From NCBI RefSeq assembly GCF_000299035.1, contig NZ_JH921517.1, forward strand, positions 919,317-983,316: a stretch of 64,000 nt of DNA. The letters run 5' to 3'. The stretch comes from Bacillus bingmayongensis. Its GTDB lineage: Bacteria; Bacillota; Bacilli; Bacillales; Bacillaceae_G. Shown here piece by piece: positions 17,177 to 26,579 of this stretch. A model generated the notes under the pieces. The model had not been told where the DNA came from and did no database searches. It worked only from the letters and a program-made list of their open reading frames with translations. Each line of letters starts with the position of its first letter. The first letter of the stretch is position 1. Position numbers and translations under genes: made by a program.

Positions 17177-17975
17177 ACAGCTGTTTTTAGCTAGTTTTAA
17201 GGAAAATCAAAAAAGTATATGGAGTTATTCGATTGGTGCGGCTCTTTATTTATGGTTATTAATTTGGATATTTCCATCACTCGTATCTGCAAAAGGGTTA
17301 AATGAAATGATAGGTGCCATGCCAGATAGTGTGAAAAAAATTGTTGGTATGGAAACTCCGATTCAAAATGTAAGTGATTTTTTAGCTGGTGAATACTATG
17401 GTATGTTATTCATTATCATATTGACAATTTTTAGTGTAACGGTTGCTACACATGTAATGGCTCGTTATGTAGATAAAGGAGCGATGGCTTATTTGTTGGC
17501 AACACCTGTATCTAGAGTGAAAATCGCAATAACACAAGGAGTAGTTCTTATTCTAGGATTACTGATTATTATACTTGCGACGTATGGAGCTGGTGTATTA
17601 GGAGCAGAGTGGTTCTTGAAAGATAACAATTTAAATCAAGAAGTATTTTTCAAAATGAATTTAGTTGGGGGGCTGTTATTTTTCGTAGTTAGTGCTTATT
17701 CATTTTTATTCTCTTGTATATGTAATGATGAAAGAAAAGCTCTTAGTCTATCTGCTAGTGTTACAATTTTGTTTTATTTACTAGATATGGTAGGGAAATT
17801 AAGCGATAAGCTAGAATGGATGAGAAATATATCATTATTTACGTTATTTCGACCAAAAGAAATTGTGGCAGGGACATATAACATATGGCCGGTAAGTATT
17901 GGATTAACTTGCGGTGCGATTTGTATTTTTACAGTAGCAATTGTGTTGTTCAAGAAGAGAGACTTACCACTATAG
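17169..17975 (+). CDS. ABC-2 type permease
   Basis: Membrane subunit of the exporter, 268 residues, about six spans (starting near 20-38, 73-95, 113-140, 163-185, 195-213 and 240-260). A large outside loop follows the first span. It overlaps the ATPase gene by 8 bp and so is translated with it. Substrate unknown; antibiotic or peptide export is the usual role for this class. Confidence 0.88.
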   Translation: MNKQLFLASFKENQKSIWSYSIGAALYLWLLIWIFPSLVSAKGLNEMIGAMPDSVKKIVGMETPIQNVSDFLAGEYYGMLFIIILTIFSVTVATHVMARYVDKGAMAYLLATPVSRVKIAITQGVVLILGLLIIILATYGAGVLGAEWFLKDNNLNQEVFFKMNLVGGLLFFVVSAYSFLFSCICNDERKALSLSASVTILFYLLDMVGKLSDKLEWMRNISLFTLFRPKEIVAGTYNIWPVSIGLTCGAICIFTVAIVLFKKRDLPL

Positions 17976-17992
17976 ACAAATAGGGTTGAAAA

Positions 17993-18028
17993 GATAGTTA
18001 GTTCATAAAGGAATTAACTATCTTTTTT
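17993..18028 (+). terminator. Terminator after the ABC exporter
   Basis: Stem GATAGTTA / TAACTATC followed by TTTTTTAA. Confidence 0.75.
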
Positions 18029-18054
18029 AATTTCTAGAAAATTTTTAAAAAAAC

Positions 18055-18083
18055 GAACCTTTTTCCTCACAAATCCGTCTAAT
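18055..18083 (+). promoter_or_regulatory. ECF-sigma type promoter of the sigma operon
   Basis: GAACCTTTTT at 18055 and CGTCTAAT at 18076-18083, with AACC and CGTC separated by 16 bp. This is the SigM/SigW/SigV-like form (AAC ... CGTC) and lies 45-70 bp upstream of an ECF sigma gene, as expected for autoregulation. Confidence 0.65.
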
Positions 18084-18127
18084 AAGTATAAAGTTTTATT
18101 GAGAGAAATAAAACAGGAGGATAAACA

Positions 18128-18661
18128 GTGAAAGTAATACCGTTATATAAAACTATAATGAAAGAAGAGACAGATGTTTCTTTAGCTAAAAAAGGTGATC
18201 ATGAAGCATTTACTTCATTAATACATACGCATAAAGTAAAACTTTATCGCATTGCGAAAGCGATGTTACATGATGAAGCTGATATAGAAGATTCGATACA
18301 AACAACAATTTTGAAAGCATATGAAAATATAAAAAAGCTTAAACATGAACAATTCTTTCAAACATGGTTAATACGAATTTTAATTAATCAGTGCAATGAA
18401 ATGATACGGTCTCATAAAAAGGTAGTGGCAATGGAAGAGAATAATTATCAGATGGTAGTATTCGATCACTATGAAGATTTAGATCTTCATAATGCAATTC
18501 ATTCTTTAAGTGAAGAATTAAGAGCTGTAACAGTTCTCTATTATTACGAAGATATGAATCAGGAAAATATTGCAACACTATTAGAAATTCCAAAAGGTAC
18601 AGTTAAATCCAGGCTGTCGAGAGCGAGAGAACAATTGCAAAAGTTACTAAAAATGGAATAG
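18128..18661 (+). CDS. ECF RNA polymerase sigma factor
   Basis: Extracytoplasmic-function sigma factor, 177 residues. Region 2 (about 15-85) includes LYRIAKAMLHDEADIEDSIQTTILKAY and FQTWLIRILIN, and region 4 (about 115-175) includes ELRAVTVLYYYEDM and IPKGTVKSRLSRAREQL. Start is GTG at 18128 with AGGAGG upstream. It is followed at once by a membrane protein with the position of an anti-sigma factor, then an LCP cell-wall ligase gene, which suggests an envelope-stress response. It resembles the SigV/SigM group but I would not assign a name. Confidence 0.92.
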   Translation: MKVIPLYKTIMKEETDVSLAKKGDHEAFTSLIHTHKVKLYRIAKAMLHDEADIEDSIQTTILKAYENIKKLKHEQFFQTWLIRILINQCNEMIRSHKKVVAMEENNYQMVVFDHYEDLDLHNAIHSLSEELRAVTVLYYYEDMNQENIATLLEIPKGTVKSRLSRAREQLQKLLKME

Positions 18662-18673
18662 GAGGTGTATACG

Positions 18674-19672
18674 ATGGATAAGAACCAATTCTTTGATGAA
18701 AAACTGAAAAAGCGAATAGAACGAGAGAAGGCAATATTACCAGAGCATTTGAATAAAAAAATTAATGATACATTACATAATCTCCCGGTTAAAAAGAAGT
18801 CTTATAGAGTTCAAGTTATGGCTGTTAGTGCGGCAATAATGGTATTTTCAATCATTTCTATGTTTGAATTTTCAGTGCAAAGCTTTGCACAAAAAGGTGG
18901 AGTATTTGAATATGTAACGAAAAAAGCATTTTCAGATTATGAAAATGAGGAAGAGACAAAATTTAACGTGAATTACCCTGAAAAAGAAAAAATTCACCAA
19001 AAAATGCTTGATTCAATTGATCATTTTAAAAATGTTACGGGGCAATTTGAAGAGTACTCTATTTCATCTCGCTTAATTACTACTTATAAGTATGCAATTG
19101 ATACAAGAAATCAGAAAGGTATTTCTTCTAAAGAGGATCGTCTGTCAAAAAAAATGACAGTTTTATATAACAAAGGAAAAAAGCAAGAATTTAATGATAA
19201 AGATTATACCTATAAAGAAGTGAGGTGGGAGCTAGAACCTAAAAATAAAGGGTTACTAAAATTAACGCCTACCGAAAGAGCATTTAATAAAGTGGGAGAG
19301 AAAAAGCGGTATGATGATGAATATGTCGGACTAGCTAAATATAGTATTCAATCGGAGTTTGCAGATTTGTTAATTAGATATAAAGATTGGAATTTTAAAG
19401 AGACAAAGTATCTAGGATTAGATTGTTATAAAATAGAAGGCGTTATAAATATAGAGATGCCTTTAAGTACATCTGAAGACTTACGAGGAAAATTCGAAAT
19501 GATTGTAGAGAAAAATACGGGGATTATGTTGAAATTTTTGAGCTTTCATAATGGAATGATCCAGTATTCGATTACTACGGAAAAGATACAAATAAACAAA
19601 GGGATTGATGAAAACGTATTTCAAAAAGATGTTTCTTCATATGAAAAATTGAAAAACGTATTGAATAAATAA
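18674..19672 (+). CDS. Probable membrane anti-sigma factor
   Basis: A 332-residue single-pass protein coded directly after the ECF sigma gene; AGGAGG overlaps the sigma stop and favours ATG at 18674 over GTG at 18665. The first 45 residues are charged and cytoplasmic, one span covers about 52-72, and about 260 residues are outside. No HxxxCxxC zinc motif is present, so it is not a ZAS-type anti-sigma. The outer part has no family I recognise and is rich in Lys/Tyr with beta-type strands (in the style of outer-membrane lipoprotein carrier-like folds). Anti-sigma function is inferred from position and topology. Confidence 0.75.
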   Translation: MDKNQFFDEKLKKRIEREKAILPEHLNKKINDTLHNLPVKKKSYRVQVMAVSAAIMVFSIISMFEFSVQSFAQKGGVFEYVTKKAFSDYENEEETKFNVNYPEKEKIHQKMLDSIDHFKNVTGQFEEYSISSRLITTYKYAIDTRNQKGISSKEDRLSKKMTVLYNKGKKQEFNDKDYTYKEVRWELEPKNKGLLKLTPTERAFNKVGEKKRYDDEYVGLAKYSIQSEFADLLIRYKDWNFKETKYLGLDCYKIEGVINIEMPLSTSEDLRGKFEMIVEKNTGIMLKFLSFHNGMIQYSITTEKIQINKGIDENVFQKDVSSYEKLKNVLNK

Positions 19673-19733
19673 TGATTTTGTTATTTTGTTAGTTTTTAAT
19701 TTGTATAGAATAATACATATCGGGGGAACTAAT

Positions 19734-20792
19734 ATGGAGAAGAATTTACTTTCACGCGAAAAAAAGAATAAGAAAAAATATAAAAAAAGAAAAGTGATAG
19801 GGATATTTTTAGGAGTGTTTTTGGCTGCTGGAATAGGATATGGTGCGTACCTGTATAATAAAGCTTCAAATGCGGTACAAAAAGCTTCTCTCAGTCTAGC
19901 ACGTGGTGAGAAATCTGATTTACGTGAGGAAGCTGTAAAGCCAATAACAAATAATGTTTCTCTTTTAATTATGGGGATTGATGAAAATCAAGAGCGCCAA
20001 AAAGAATATAATGGTGCATTTCATACAGATGCATTATTACTAGCGACTTTTAATAAGGATGATAAGACAGTTAAATTAATAAGTATACCACGTGATACGT
20101 ATACATATATTCCTATTGAAAAGAAAAAAGATAAAATAACACATGCATATGGTAGAGGTTTTGTAAAGAGCGGAAAGGATGGAGGACCACAAGCTTCTGT
20201 TGAAGCAGTAGAAAAATTATTACATGTACCGGTGGATTATTTTGTGAAATTTAATTTCAATTCCTTTATAAAAATCGTTGATGATTTAGGTGGTATTGAA
20301 GTAGATGTTCCGATTGAGTTTTCTGAACAAAATAGTAAAGATGAACCTGATGCTATTCATTTGAAAAAAGGGATGCAAAAATTAACGGGAGAAGAAGCAC
20401 TGGCTCTTGCGCGAACACGTCATATTGATAGTGATGCTATGAGAGGACAGCGTCAACAGCTTGTTATTGAGGCAATCTTGCAAAAAGTAAAAAGTGTAGA
20501 ATCTGTTACGAAAGTAGGAAAGATGATTGATGCAGTTGATGATGATTTTAAGACAAACTTAGCTCTGGCTGATATGCTGTCGTTTTATAAATATGGATTA
20601 AATACTTCAATAGAGAAAATTCAATTAGCTGGAGATGATTTATATTTACCGAATGGGCCGAAAGGTGAACGAGTCTATTATTATAATCCGGATACAAAGA
20701 GTTTAAGAGAACTTAGCAATATACTTCGAACGCATCTTGGATTAAGTGAAGAGCAAACTAAAAAAGAAAGTGGAGAGAGTTACGGGATATAG
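19734..20792 (+). CDS. LytR-CpsA-Psr family cell-wall glycopolymer ligase
   Basis: LCP protein of 352 residues. ATG at 19734 has GGGGGA upstream; the longer frame from 19686 has none. A strongly basic N-terminus, one span (about 22-42) and the outside LCP domain: LLIMGIDENQ, HTDALLLATFN, ISIPRDTYTYIP, DDLGGIEVDVP, GEEALALARTRH. The conserved Asp and Arg residues that bind the polyprenyl phosphate are present. Such enzymes attach teichoic acids or other polymers to peptidoglycan. It lies 60 bp after the anti-sigma gene and is a likely member or target of that regulon. Confidence 0.92.
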   Translation: MEKNLLSREKKNKKKYKKRKVIGIFLGVFLAAGIGYGAYLYNKASNAVQKASLSLARGEKSDLREEAVKPITNNVSLLIMGIDENQERQKEYNGAFHTDALLLATFNKDDKTVKLISIPRDTYTYIPIEKKKDKITHAYGRGFVKSGKDGGPQASVEAVEKLLHVPVDYFVKFNFNSFIKIVDDLGGIEVDVPIEFSEQNSKDEPDAIHLKKGMQKLTGEEALALARTRHIDSDAMRGQRQQLVIEAILQKVKSVESVTKVGKMIDAVDDDFKTNLALADMLSFYKYGLNTSIEKIQLAGDDLYLPNGPKGERVYYYNPDTKSLRELSNILRTHLGLSEEQTKKESGESYGI

Positions 20793-20887
20793 AAAACACA
20801 ATATAAGTATTTTTTAGTAAAGCAGATCATTATAAATATCTGTTTTTTTGTTTGAATAATAAAGTGAAGGTAAATAAATTCAGCGGA

Positions 20888-21045
20888 ATAAAGTGAAACT
20901 TTAATCAGTGGGGGGGTTCTTCATCCCCCACTGATTATCATCCCTTACCAATCGGGCTTTTACGGGCAGTTTATCTCCCATCTAACTTTTTTGTTCTTGG
21001 TGAATTTTGAGATAGGAGTTTTACTGCCCGCAAATAGCAGGATAA
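20888..21045 (-). repeat. bcr1-type repeat, full length, reverse
   Basis: Begins ATAAAGTGAAACTTTAATCAGT and ends GCAGGATAA read on the plus strand, so it runs in the minus direction. About 158 bp, with AATCGGGCTTTTACGGGCAG in the middle. It fills most of the gap between the LCP gene and the spore-type gene. Confidence 0.85.
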
Positions 21046-21143
21046 AAAATAAATAGGATGTGCGGTTCTTTTTCTGAGTTAGGGATTATTTAAAAATTAA
21101 ATTCTAATTGAATTGGACTCTTTTTGCACCAGAATCTACGTTT

Positions 21144-21878
21144 CTAACAATTATTGTTTGTATCAGAACCAAATTCCACTTGTTGCATTTGTAAAACTTT
21201 CAAAGTAAGATCTAATACTACTTTTTCACGAATCTTATCAAATTCTTTATTTATAGGTGTAGGACATGGAGCGAAATCTAGTTCAAAGAAATCTGCACGT
21301 ATTAATTCACAAAACGGTTGCTCATTATAGAAAACAGTATTTTCAAAGGAATATTTATCCAAACGAGGTAAATCGCCGTTTTTAGGATTAATGAATTGTG
21401 ATCTATTTGCAGAACCAGCAGCGATAAGTGGAAGAGTGATGAAGTCATCTTCAGTTAAATCAGAAAAACCAGAAAATGGAACATTCGCAGTTCGATATTG
21501 AAGGCTTCCATTACAATCATCAGTAGCATATTCGATATTTTTACGAATATAACCTTTCACAAATAATTTTGCTCGCGTTACTTCACGGTATCCTGTTTCA
21601 TTAAAGTCTTGGAACGCAACTGGTACAAGTTTACATTGTGTTAAAAATACATCCTTTAACACGCGTTTAATTTCAACTGCTGCAGGGCAAAGGTCAATAT
21701 TTGCTTCTACGACAATTTGAATTGTTCTCTCTGCTAAAACAACGGGGATTTTCACCCGCGCACTTGGTCTAACAATAGCTGGTGCAGGTGAATCAGTAAG
21801 CGGAATTTGAGTTTGTCCTGGAACTGAACATGGTACAAAAATTGGACAGTGCGCGTTATTTGAGCATTGTTTACTCAT
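21144..21878 (-). CDS. Probable spore-surface protein (244 aa, CsxC-like)
   Basis: No signal peptide or membrane span. The N-terminus MSKQCSNNAHCPIFVPCS has three cysteines, with a further one at the very end (NNNC), plus a Pro-rich stretch and a beta-rich core (VKIPVVLAERTIQIVVEANI, LFVKGYIRKNIEYAT). Cys-bearing ends around a beta domain are typical of exosporium and coat proteins of this group. From memory it resembles proteins labelled CsxC-family, but I cannot confirm this. A GGAGAG site precedes the ATG. Flanked by a bcr1 repeat and a stand-alone terminator. Confidence 0.6.
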   Translation of the reverse strand: MSKQCSNNAHCPIFVPCSVPGQTQIPLTDSPAPAIVRPSARVKIPVVLAERTIQIVVEANIDLCPAAVEIKRVLKDVFLTQCKLVPVAFQDFNETGYREVTRAKLFVKGYIRKNIEYATDDCNGSLQYRTANVPFSGFSDLTEDDFITLPLIAAGSANRSQFINPKNGDLPRLDKYSFENTVFYNEQPFCELIRADFFELDFAPCPTPINKEFDKIREKVVLDLTLKVLQMQQVEFGSDTNNNC

Positions 21879-22015
21879 ATTAATATCTCTCCTCTTTCTA
21901 ATACATTTAGAATTTGAACATTTTGGTTACGTTATTAATATATTCTCTTTTTCCATGTATGATTGTGCTTGTATAATAGTTGTTTTTATTACAAGACTGG
22001 TGTAAATAGCCGGAT

Positions 22016-22045
22016 AAAGAGTCAGCTTAGCTGACTCTTTTTATT
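22016..22045. terminator. Stand-alone terminator-like hairpin
   Basis: Stem AAAGAGTCAGC / GCTGACTCTTT with 3-base loop, then TTATTTTATT. No plus-strand gene is directly upstream. The stretch 21879-22369 otherwise holds only the oppA promoter and leader; a lost gene or a short RNA could explain this hairpin. Confidence 0.7.
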
Positions 22046-22241
22046 TTATTAAGAAAGGATTTTCTAAAATTATACACTATTTATTAACAATAATTTACAA
22101 ATATTTTCTTTAACTTTGGAATAAATAGAAGAAAAACCCTATGTGTATAGTAATAAAGGAAAAAATCCATATCAATATAATGGAATGTTTATGAATATTA
22201 CTGTAATAAAATAATTTTTCTAAAATTTTTAATAATAACAC

Positions 22242-22334
22242 TTTACAAAAATCAAAAAATTAGTAGAATAATAATTAATAGTAATCTTCTGATAAATATA
22301 TAAAGAAAAATAGAATTATCAGAAATTTCTTAAT
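22242..22334 (+). promoter_or_regulatory. Promoter and leader of oppA paralogue 1
   Basis: TTTACA (22242-22247), 16 bp, TAGAAT (22264-22269). The leader then has ATCTTCTGATAA paired with TTATCAGA. The same elements recur before the next two paralogues. Confidence 0.6.
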
Positions 22335-22369
22335 CTAGAAGCGTACAGGAAATAGGGAGGGTACAAAAA

Positions 22370-24079
22370 GTGAAAAAGAAAAAGATGAAAAAACTAACAG
22401 CAGTCGTAGCACCAGTTTTAGCAATGAGTATGGCATTAACAGCATGTTCTACATCAGGTGATGATAAGAAAGCAAGTACGAATTCAAGCGGAAGTGATAG
22501 CAAATCAGGTGAAAAATTAGCAGCAAAACAAGTGCTGAATCGTACAGAAACAAACGAAATTCCAACAATGGATACATCAAAAAATACAGACACTCTTGGA
22601 TCGCAAATTTTAGGGAATACAATGGAAGGGTTATATCGCCTTGATAAAGATAATAAGCCAATCCCAGCTGCAGCTGAATCAAGCACGAAAAGTGAGGATG
22701 GGAAAAAATATACATTTAAGCTTCGTAAAGATGCAAAATGGTCAAACGGTGATCCAGTAACAGCGAAAGACTTCGTGTTTGCATGGCAACGGTTAGTGGA
22801 TCCAAAGACAGCTGCAGAATATGCATTTATTGCGTACCCTATTAAAAATGCAGAAGCAATCAGTCAAGGAAAAGCAGAAGTTTCAACATTAGGTGTAAAG
22901 GCAGTTGACGATTATACACTTGAAGTTGAACTAGATAGTCCAGTACCATACTTCTTAAATTTAACAGCATTCCCATCGTATTATCCATTAAATGAAAAGT
23001 TTGTAAAGGAAAAAGGAGATAAATACGGTTTAGAATCTGATACAGTCGTTTACAATGGGCCGTTTGTTTTAACAGATTGGAAGCATGAAGAGGGCTGGAA
23101 GTTGAAGAAAAATGATAGTTATTGGGATAAAAAGAATGTGAAGTTAGACGAAATTAATTATAGTGTTGTAAAAGATATGGCAACTCGTGTAAATCTATAT
23201 GATAGCGGCCAAATTGACTTCACTTTATTAAGTGGGGAGTTTGTTGATAAATATAGAGCGAAAGAAGGAGAATTTGGCGTATATTCGGAACCAAGTACGT
23301 TCTTCTTACGTTTAAATCAAAAACGTGCTGGTCAAGATACGCCGCTAAAGAGCAAGAAATTACGTGAAGCAATTGCGCTGTCCATTAATAAAAAGGATTT
23401 AGCAAATGTAATTTTAAATGATGGTTCTAAACCAGCTGACTTCTTAGTACCAAAAGGGTTAGCGACTGGACCGGACGGTAAAGATTTCCAAGAAACATTT
23501 AAAAACGGTCTAAAACACGACACGAAAAAAGCAGCGGCAGCTTGGGAAGAAGCAAAGAAAGAGCTTGGTAAAGATCAAGTGACACTTGAATTTTTAAACT
23601 ATGATACAAGTAATGCGAAAAAAGTTGGTGAATATGTAAAAGATCAAATCGAGAAAAATTTAAAAGGTGTAACAGTAAATATTAAAATGCAGCCATTTAA
23701 ACAAAAGCTAAAATTAGAAACTGAGCAAGATTATGATTTCTCATATGGTGGTTGGAACCCAGATTATGCGGATCCAATGACATTCTTAGATATGTTTGAG
23801 TCTAATCATTCTCATAACCAAATGAGCTTCTCAGATTCTAAGTATGATGAAATCATTAATAAGGCATCAACGGAATTAATGGCGGATGCGAAGAAACGTT
23901 GGGAAGAGTTAGGGAAAGCAGAAAAACTGTTGCTTGAAGAAGATGTAGCGCTTGTACCATTACATCAAAATGCTAGATCGTATGTAATGAAACCAAACGT
24001 AAAAGGTGTTGTGAAACATAACATCAGTCCAGAATACAGCTTTAAGTGGGCTTACGTAACAGAAGAAAATAGTAAGTAA
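22370..24079 (+). CDS. Oligopeptide-binding lipoprotein (OppA type), paralogue 1
   Basis: Extracytoplasmic solute-binding protein of a peptide ABC importer (SBP family 5), 569 residues. Lipoprotein signal with lipobox LTAC at about Cys26, a Ser/Asp-rich linker, then the two-lobed binding fold with KYTFKLRKDAKWSNGDPVTA, the family signature region, and the C-terminal SPEYSFKWAYV. Start GTG at 22370 is set by GGGAGGGT eight bases upstream; ATG at 22385 is an alternative. No permease or ATPase genes are nearby, so it must use a transporter encoded elsewhere. About 80-90 per cent of residues agree with the two paralogues that follow. Confidence 0.92.
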   Translation: MKKKKMKKLTAVVAPVLAMSMALTACSTSGDDKKASTNSSGSDSKSGEKLAAKQVLNRTETNEIPTMDTSKNTDTLGSQILGNTMEGLYRLDKDNKPIPAAAESSTKSEDGKKYTFKLRKDAKWSNGDPVTAKDFVFAWQRLVDPKTAAEYAFIAYPIKNAEAISQGKAEVSTLGVKAVDDYTLEVELDSPVPYFLNLTAFPSYYPLNEKFVKEKGDKYGLESDTVVYNGPFVLTDWKHEEGWKLKKNDSYWDKKNVKLDEINYSVVKDMATRVNLYDSGQIDFTLLSGEFVDKYRAKEGEFGVYSEPSTFFLRLNQKRAGQDTPLKSKKLREAIALSINKKDLANVILNDGSKPADFLVPKGLATGPDGKDFQETFKNGLKHDTKKAAAAWEEAKKELGKDQVTLEFLNYDTSNAKKVGEYVKDQIEKNLKGVTVNIKMQPFKQKLKLETEQDYDFSYGGWNPDYADPMTFLDMFESNHSHNQMSFSDSKYDEIINKASTELMADAKKRWEELGKAEKLLLEEDVALVPLHQNARSYVMKPNVKGVVKHNISPEYSFKWAYVTEENSK

Positions 24080-24088
24080 TAAAGAGAG

Positions 24089-24134
24089 AAAAGCATTTCT
24101 ACAAGTAGTATATCTACTTTTGGAGATGCTTTTT
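24089..24134 (+). terminator. Terminator after oppA paralogue 1
   Basis: Stem AAAGCAT-TC / GA-TGCTTT with inner pairing AAGTAG / CTACTT, then TTTTT. Confidence 0.7.
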
Positions 24135-24338
24135 TCTATGTAGTGAATCTTGCTAAAAGATACGCTAGTTAATAGAAGGCGATGGTGATAGGAATACCGT
24201 ATATAAAGTATTTTAATATTAGCTTAAATAACGAGGAATTAATTGGCGTCATATAGTGAATGGCGGATTTTGTAAAGTAGTGTAACTAAAATATATGCTC
24301 ATTATAGTAGAAAATACTTTTGAGATTAAAAAAATAAC

Positions 24339-24400
24339 TTTACAAAACATAAAAAAACAGTAGAATATTAATTAATAAGAATTTTCTGATAATATATTAT
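24339..24400 (+). promoter_or_regulatory. Promoter and leader of oppA paralogue 2
   Basis: TTTACA (24339-24344), 16 bp, TAGAAT (24361-24366), then TTCTGATAA ... TATCAGAAA. Nearly the same as the elements before paralogues 1 and 3. The remaining gap sequence between paralogues 1 and 2 (24135-24338) has no gene. Confidence 0.65.
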
Positions 24401-24455
24401 ATATCAGAAAAATGACAAGGGTATCATCGTACATATAATTAGGGAGGGTATACAA

Positions 24456-26162
24456 ATGAAAAAGATGAAGAAGTTAACTGCGGTTGTAGCACCAGTTTTA
24501 GCAATGAGCATGGCATTATCTGCATGTTCGGGGTCAGGCGGAGATAAGAAGACAAGTACAACGTCTAATAGTGGTGAAGACAAGAAATCTAGTATTAAAT
24601 ATGCAGCAAAGCAAGTACTAAATCGTACAGAAAATCAGGAAATTCCAACAATGGATACTTCGAAATCAACAGATACACTTGGAGCGCAAATTTTAGGAAA
24701 TACGATGGAAGGACTATATCGGCTTGATAAAGATAATAAACCAATCCCAGCTGCGGCAGAATCTAGTACGAAAAGTGAAGATGGTAAAAAATATACATTT
24801 AAGCTTCGCAAAGATGCAAAATGGTCAAATGGTGATCCAGTAACGGCGCATGATTTCGTATTCGCATGGAAGCGCTTACTAGCTAAAGAGACAGCTGCCG
24901 AATATGCATTTATTGCTTACTACATTAAAAACGCAGAAGCAATTAATAAAGGACAAGCAGATGCATCGACATTAGGTGCAAAAGTAGTAGATGACTATAC
25001 ACTTGAGGTAGAATTAGAAAAACCTGTTCCATATTTCTTAAATTTAATGGCTTTCCCATCGTATTACCCATTAAATGAAAAATTTGTAAAAGAAAAAGGA
25101 GATAAATTCGGTTTAGAGGCGGATACAGTTTTATATAACGGACCGTTCGTTATGTCAGAGTGGAAGCATGAGCAAGGTTGGAAATTGAAGAAAAACGATA
25201 ATTATTGGGATAAAAAGAGTGTGAAACTAGAAGAAATTAATTATAGTGTTGTAAAAGAAGTAGCTACAAAAGTGAACTTATATGATACTGACGCAATTGA
25301 CTTTACATTATTATCAGGAGAGTTTGTTGATAAATACAAACCTAAGAAAGATGAATATGGTGAGTATGCAGAATCAAGTACTTTCTTCTTACGTTTAAAT
25401 GAAAAACGTGGTGGTCAAGATACGCCGCTGAAAAATAAAAAGTTACGTGAAGCAATTGCGTTATCAATTGATAAAAAAGGTTTAGCAAATGTTATCTTAA
25501 ACAATGGATCCAAACCAACGGATCAATTAGTACCAAAAGGACTAGCAAAAGGGCCAGATGGTAAAGATTTCACAGAGACATTTAAAAATGGTTTAAAGCA
25601 AGACACGAAAAAAGCAGCCGCAGCATGGGAAGAAGCGAAAAAAGAGCTTGGTAAAGACCAAGTGGCAATTGAATTGTTAAGTTATGATGATGGAACAGCG
25701 AAAAAAGTTGCTGATTATGTAAAAGACCAAATTGAGAAAAATTTAAAAGGTGTAACAATTAATACGAAAATCCAGCCATTTAAACAGAAGCTAAAACTAG
25801 AGACAGAGCAAGACTATGAAATCTCTTACGCAGGTTGGAGCCCAGACTATGCGGATCCAATGACATTTATCGATATGTTTGAAACGAAGAGCTCATACAA
25901 TCAAATGAGTTATTCCAATCCAAAATACGATGAAATGGTTAAACAAGCAGGAAATGAATTATTGTCTGATGTGAAAAAACGTTGGGAAGTGCTAGGAAAA
26001 GCAGAGAAATTATTGCTTGAAGAAGATGTAGCGATGATTCCTTTATATCAAAGAGGAAATGCGTATGTAATGAAACCAAATGTAAAAGGAATTGTAAAAC
26101 ATAATATCAGCCCAGAGTACAGCTTCAAGTGGGCGTATGTAGAGGAAAAAGGCGGAAAATAA
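24456..26162 (+). CDS. Oligopeptide-binding lipoprotein (OppA type), paralogue 2
   Basis: 568 residues, the same architecture: lipobox LSAC (about Cys23), linker rich in Ser and Lys, SBP family 5 binding domain. It is the most diverged of the three in the ligand-cleft half: for example SYDDGTAKKVADY replaces NYDTSNAKKVGEY and SYAGWSPDYADPMTFIDMF carries changes. That suggests different peptide preference. ATG at 24456 follows GGGAGGG. Own promoter and terminator. No transporter subunits adjacent. Confidence 0.92.
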   Translation: MKKMKKLTAVVAPVLAMSMALSACSGSGGDKKTSTTSNSGEDKKSSIKYAAKQVLNRTENQEIPTMDTSKSTDTLGAQILGNTMEGLYRLDKDNKPIPAAAESSTKSEDGKKYTFKLRKDAKWSNGDPVTAHDFVFAWKRLLAKETAAEYAFIAYYIKNAEAINKGQADASTLGAKVVDDYTLEVELEKPVPYFLNLMAFPSYYPLNEKFVKEKGDKFGLEADTVLYNGPFVMSEWKHEQGWKLKKNDNYWDKKSVKLEEINYSVVKEVATKVNLYDTDAIDFTLLSGEFVDKYKPKKDEYGEYAESSTFFLRLNEKRGGQDTPLKNKKLREAIALSIDKKGLANVILNNGSKPTDQLVPKGLAKGPDGKDFTETFKNGLKQDTKKAAAAWEEAKKELGKDQVAIELLSYDDGTAKKVADYVKDQIEKNLKGVTINTKIQPFKQKLKLETEQDYEISYAGWSPDYADPMTFIDMFETKSSYNQMSYSNPKYDEMVKQAGNELLSDVKKRWEVLGKAEKLLLEEDVAMIPLYQRGNAYVMKPNVKGIVKHNISPEYSFKWAYVEEKGGK

Positions 26163-26172
26163 TATGAGTTAG

Positions 26173-26218
26173 AAAAGCATCTCCAGAGGTAAGTACACTA
26201 CTTTTGGAGGTGCTTTTT
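26173..26218 (+). terminator. Terminator after oppA paralogue 2
   Basis: Stem AAAAGCA-CTCCA / TGGAG-TGCTTTT followed by T residues. Confidence 0.75.
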
Positions 26219-26460
26219 CATGGGAAGAAACTTGTTAATCAATTTCAATTGATTAAGAGTGGAAGAAAAAATAAAGGAAAGTCTTACATTCAAATGCTTT
26301 ATAACGAGAAAGAAGCATATATAATAGCGCTTAAAAAAATAGAAAAGAATAAGAAGGTTTTGATGCTCATATAGTAGATGGGGAGAATCTTGTAATTGTG
26401 CTATTAAAAAGTGAATTATTATTATAGAAAAATTATTTTCGGAATTTTATAAAAATAAAC

Positions 26461-26535
26461 TTTACAAACTCGAAAAAAACAGTAGAATATTAATTAATAA
26501 GAATCTTCTGATAACTTAATAGGTATCAGGATATC
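26461..26535 (+). promoter_or_regulatory. Promoter and leader of oppA paralogue 3
   Basis: TTTACA (26461-26466), 16 bp, TAGAAT (26483-26488), then ATCTTCTGATAA and GGTATCAGGATA. The rest of the gap from 26219 has no gene. Confidence 0.65.
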
Positions 26536-26579
26536 TCTCGAGAGTAGCATCGTACATATAAATTAGGGAGGGGACACAA

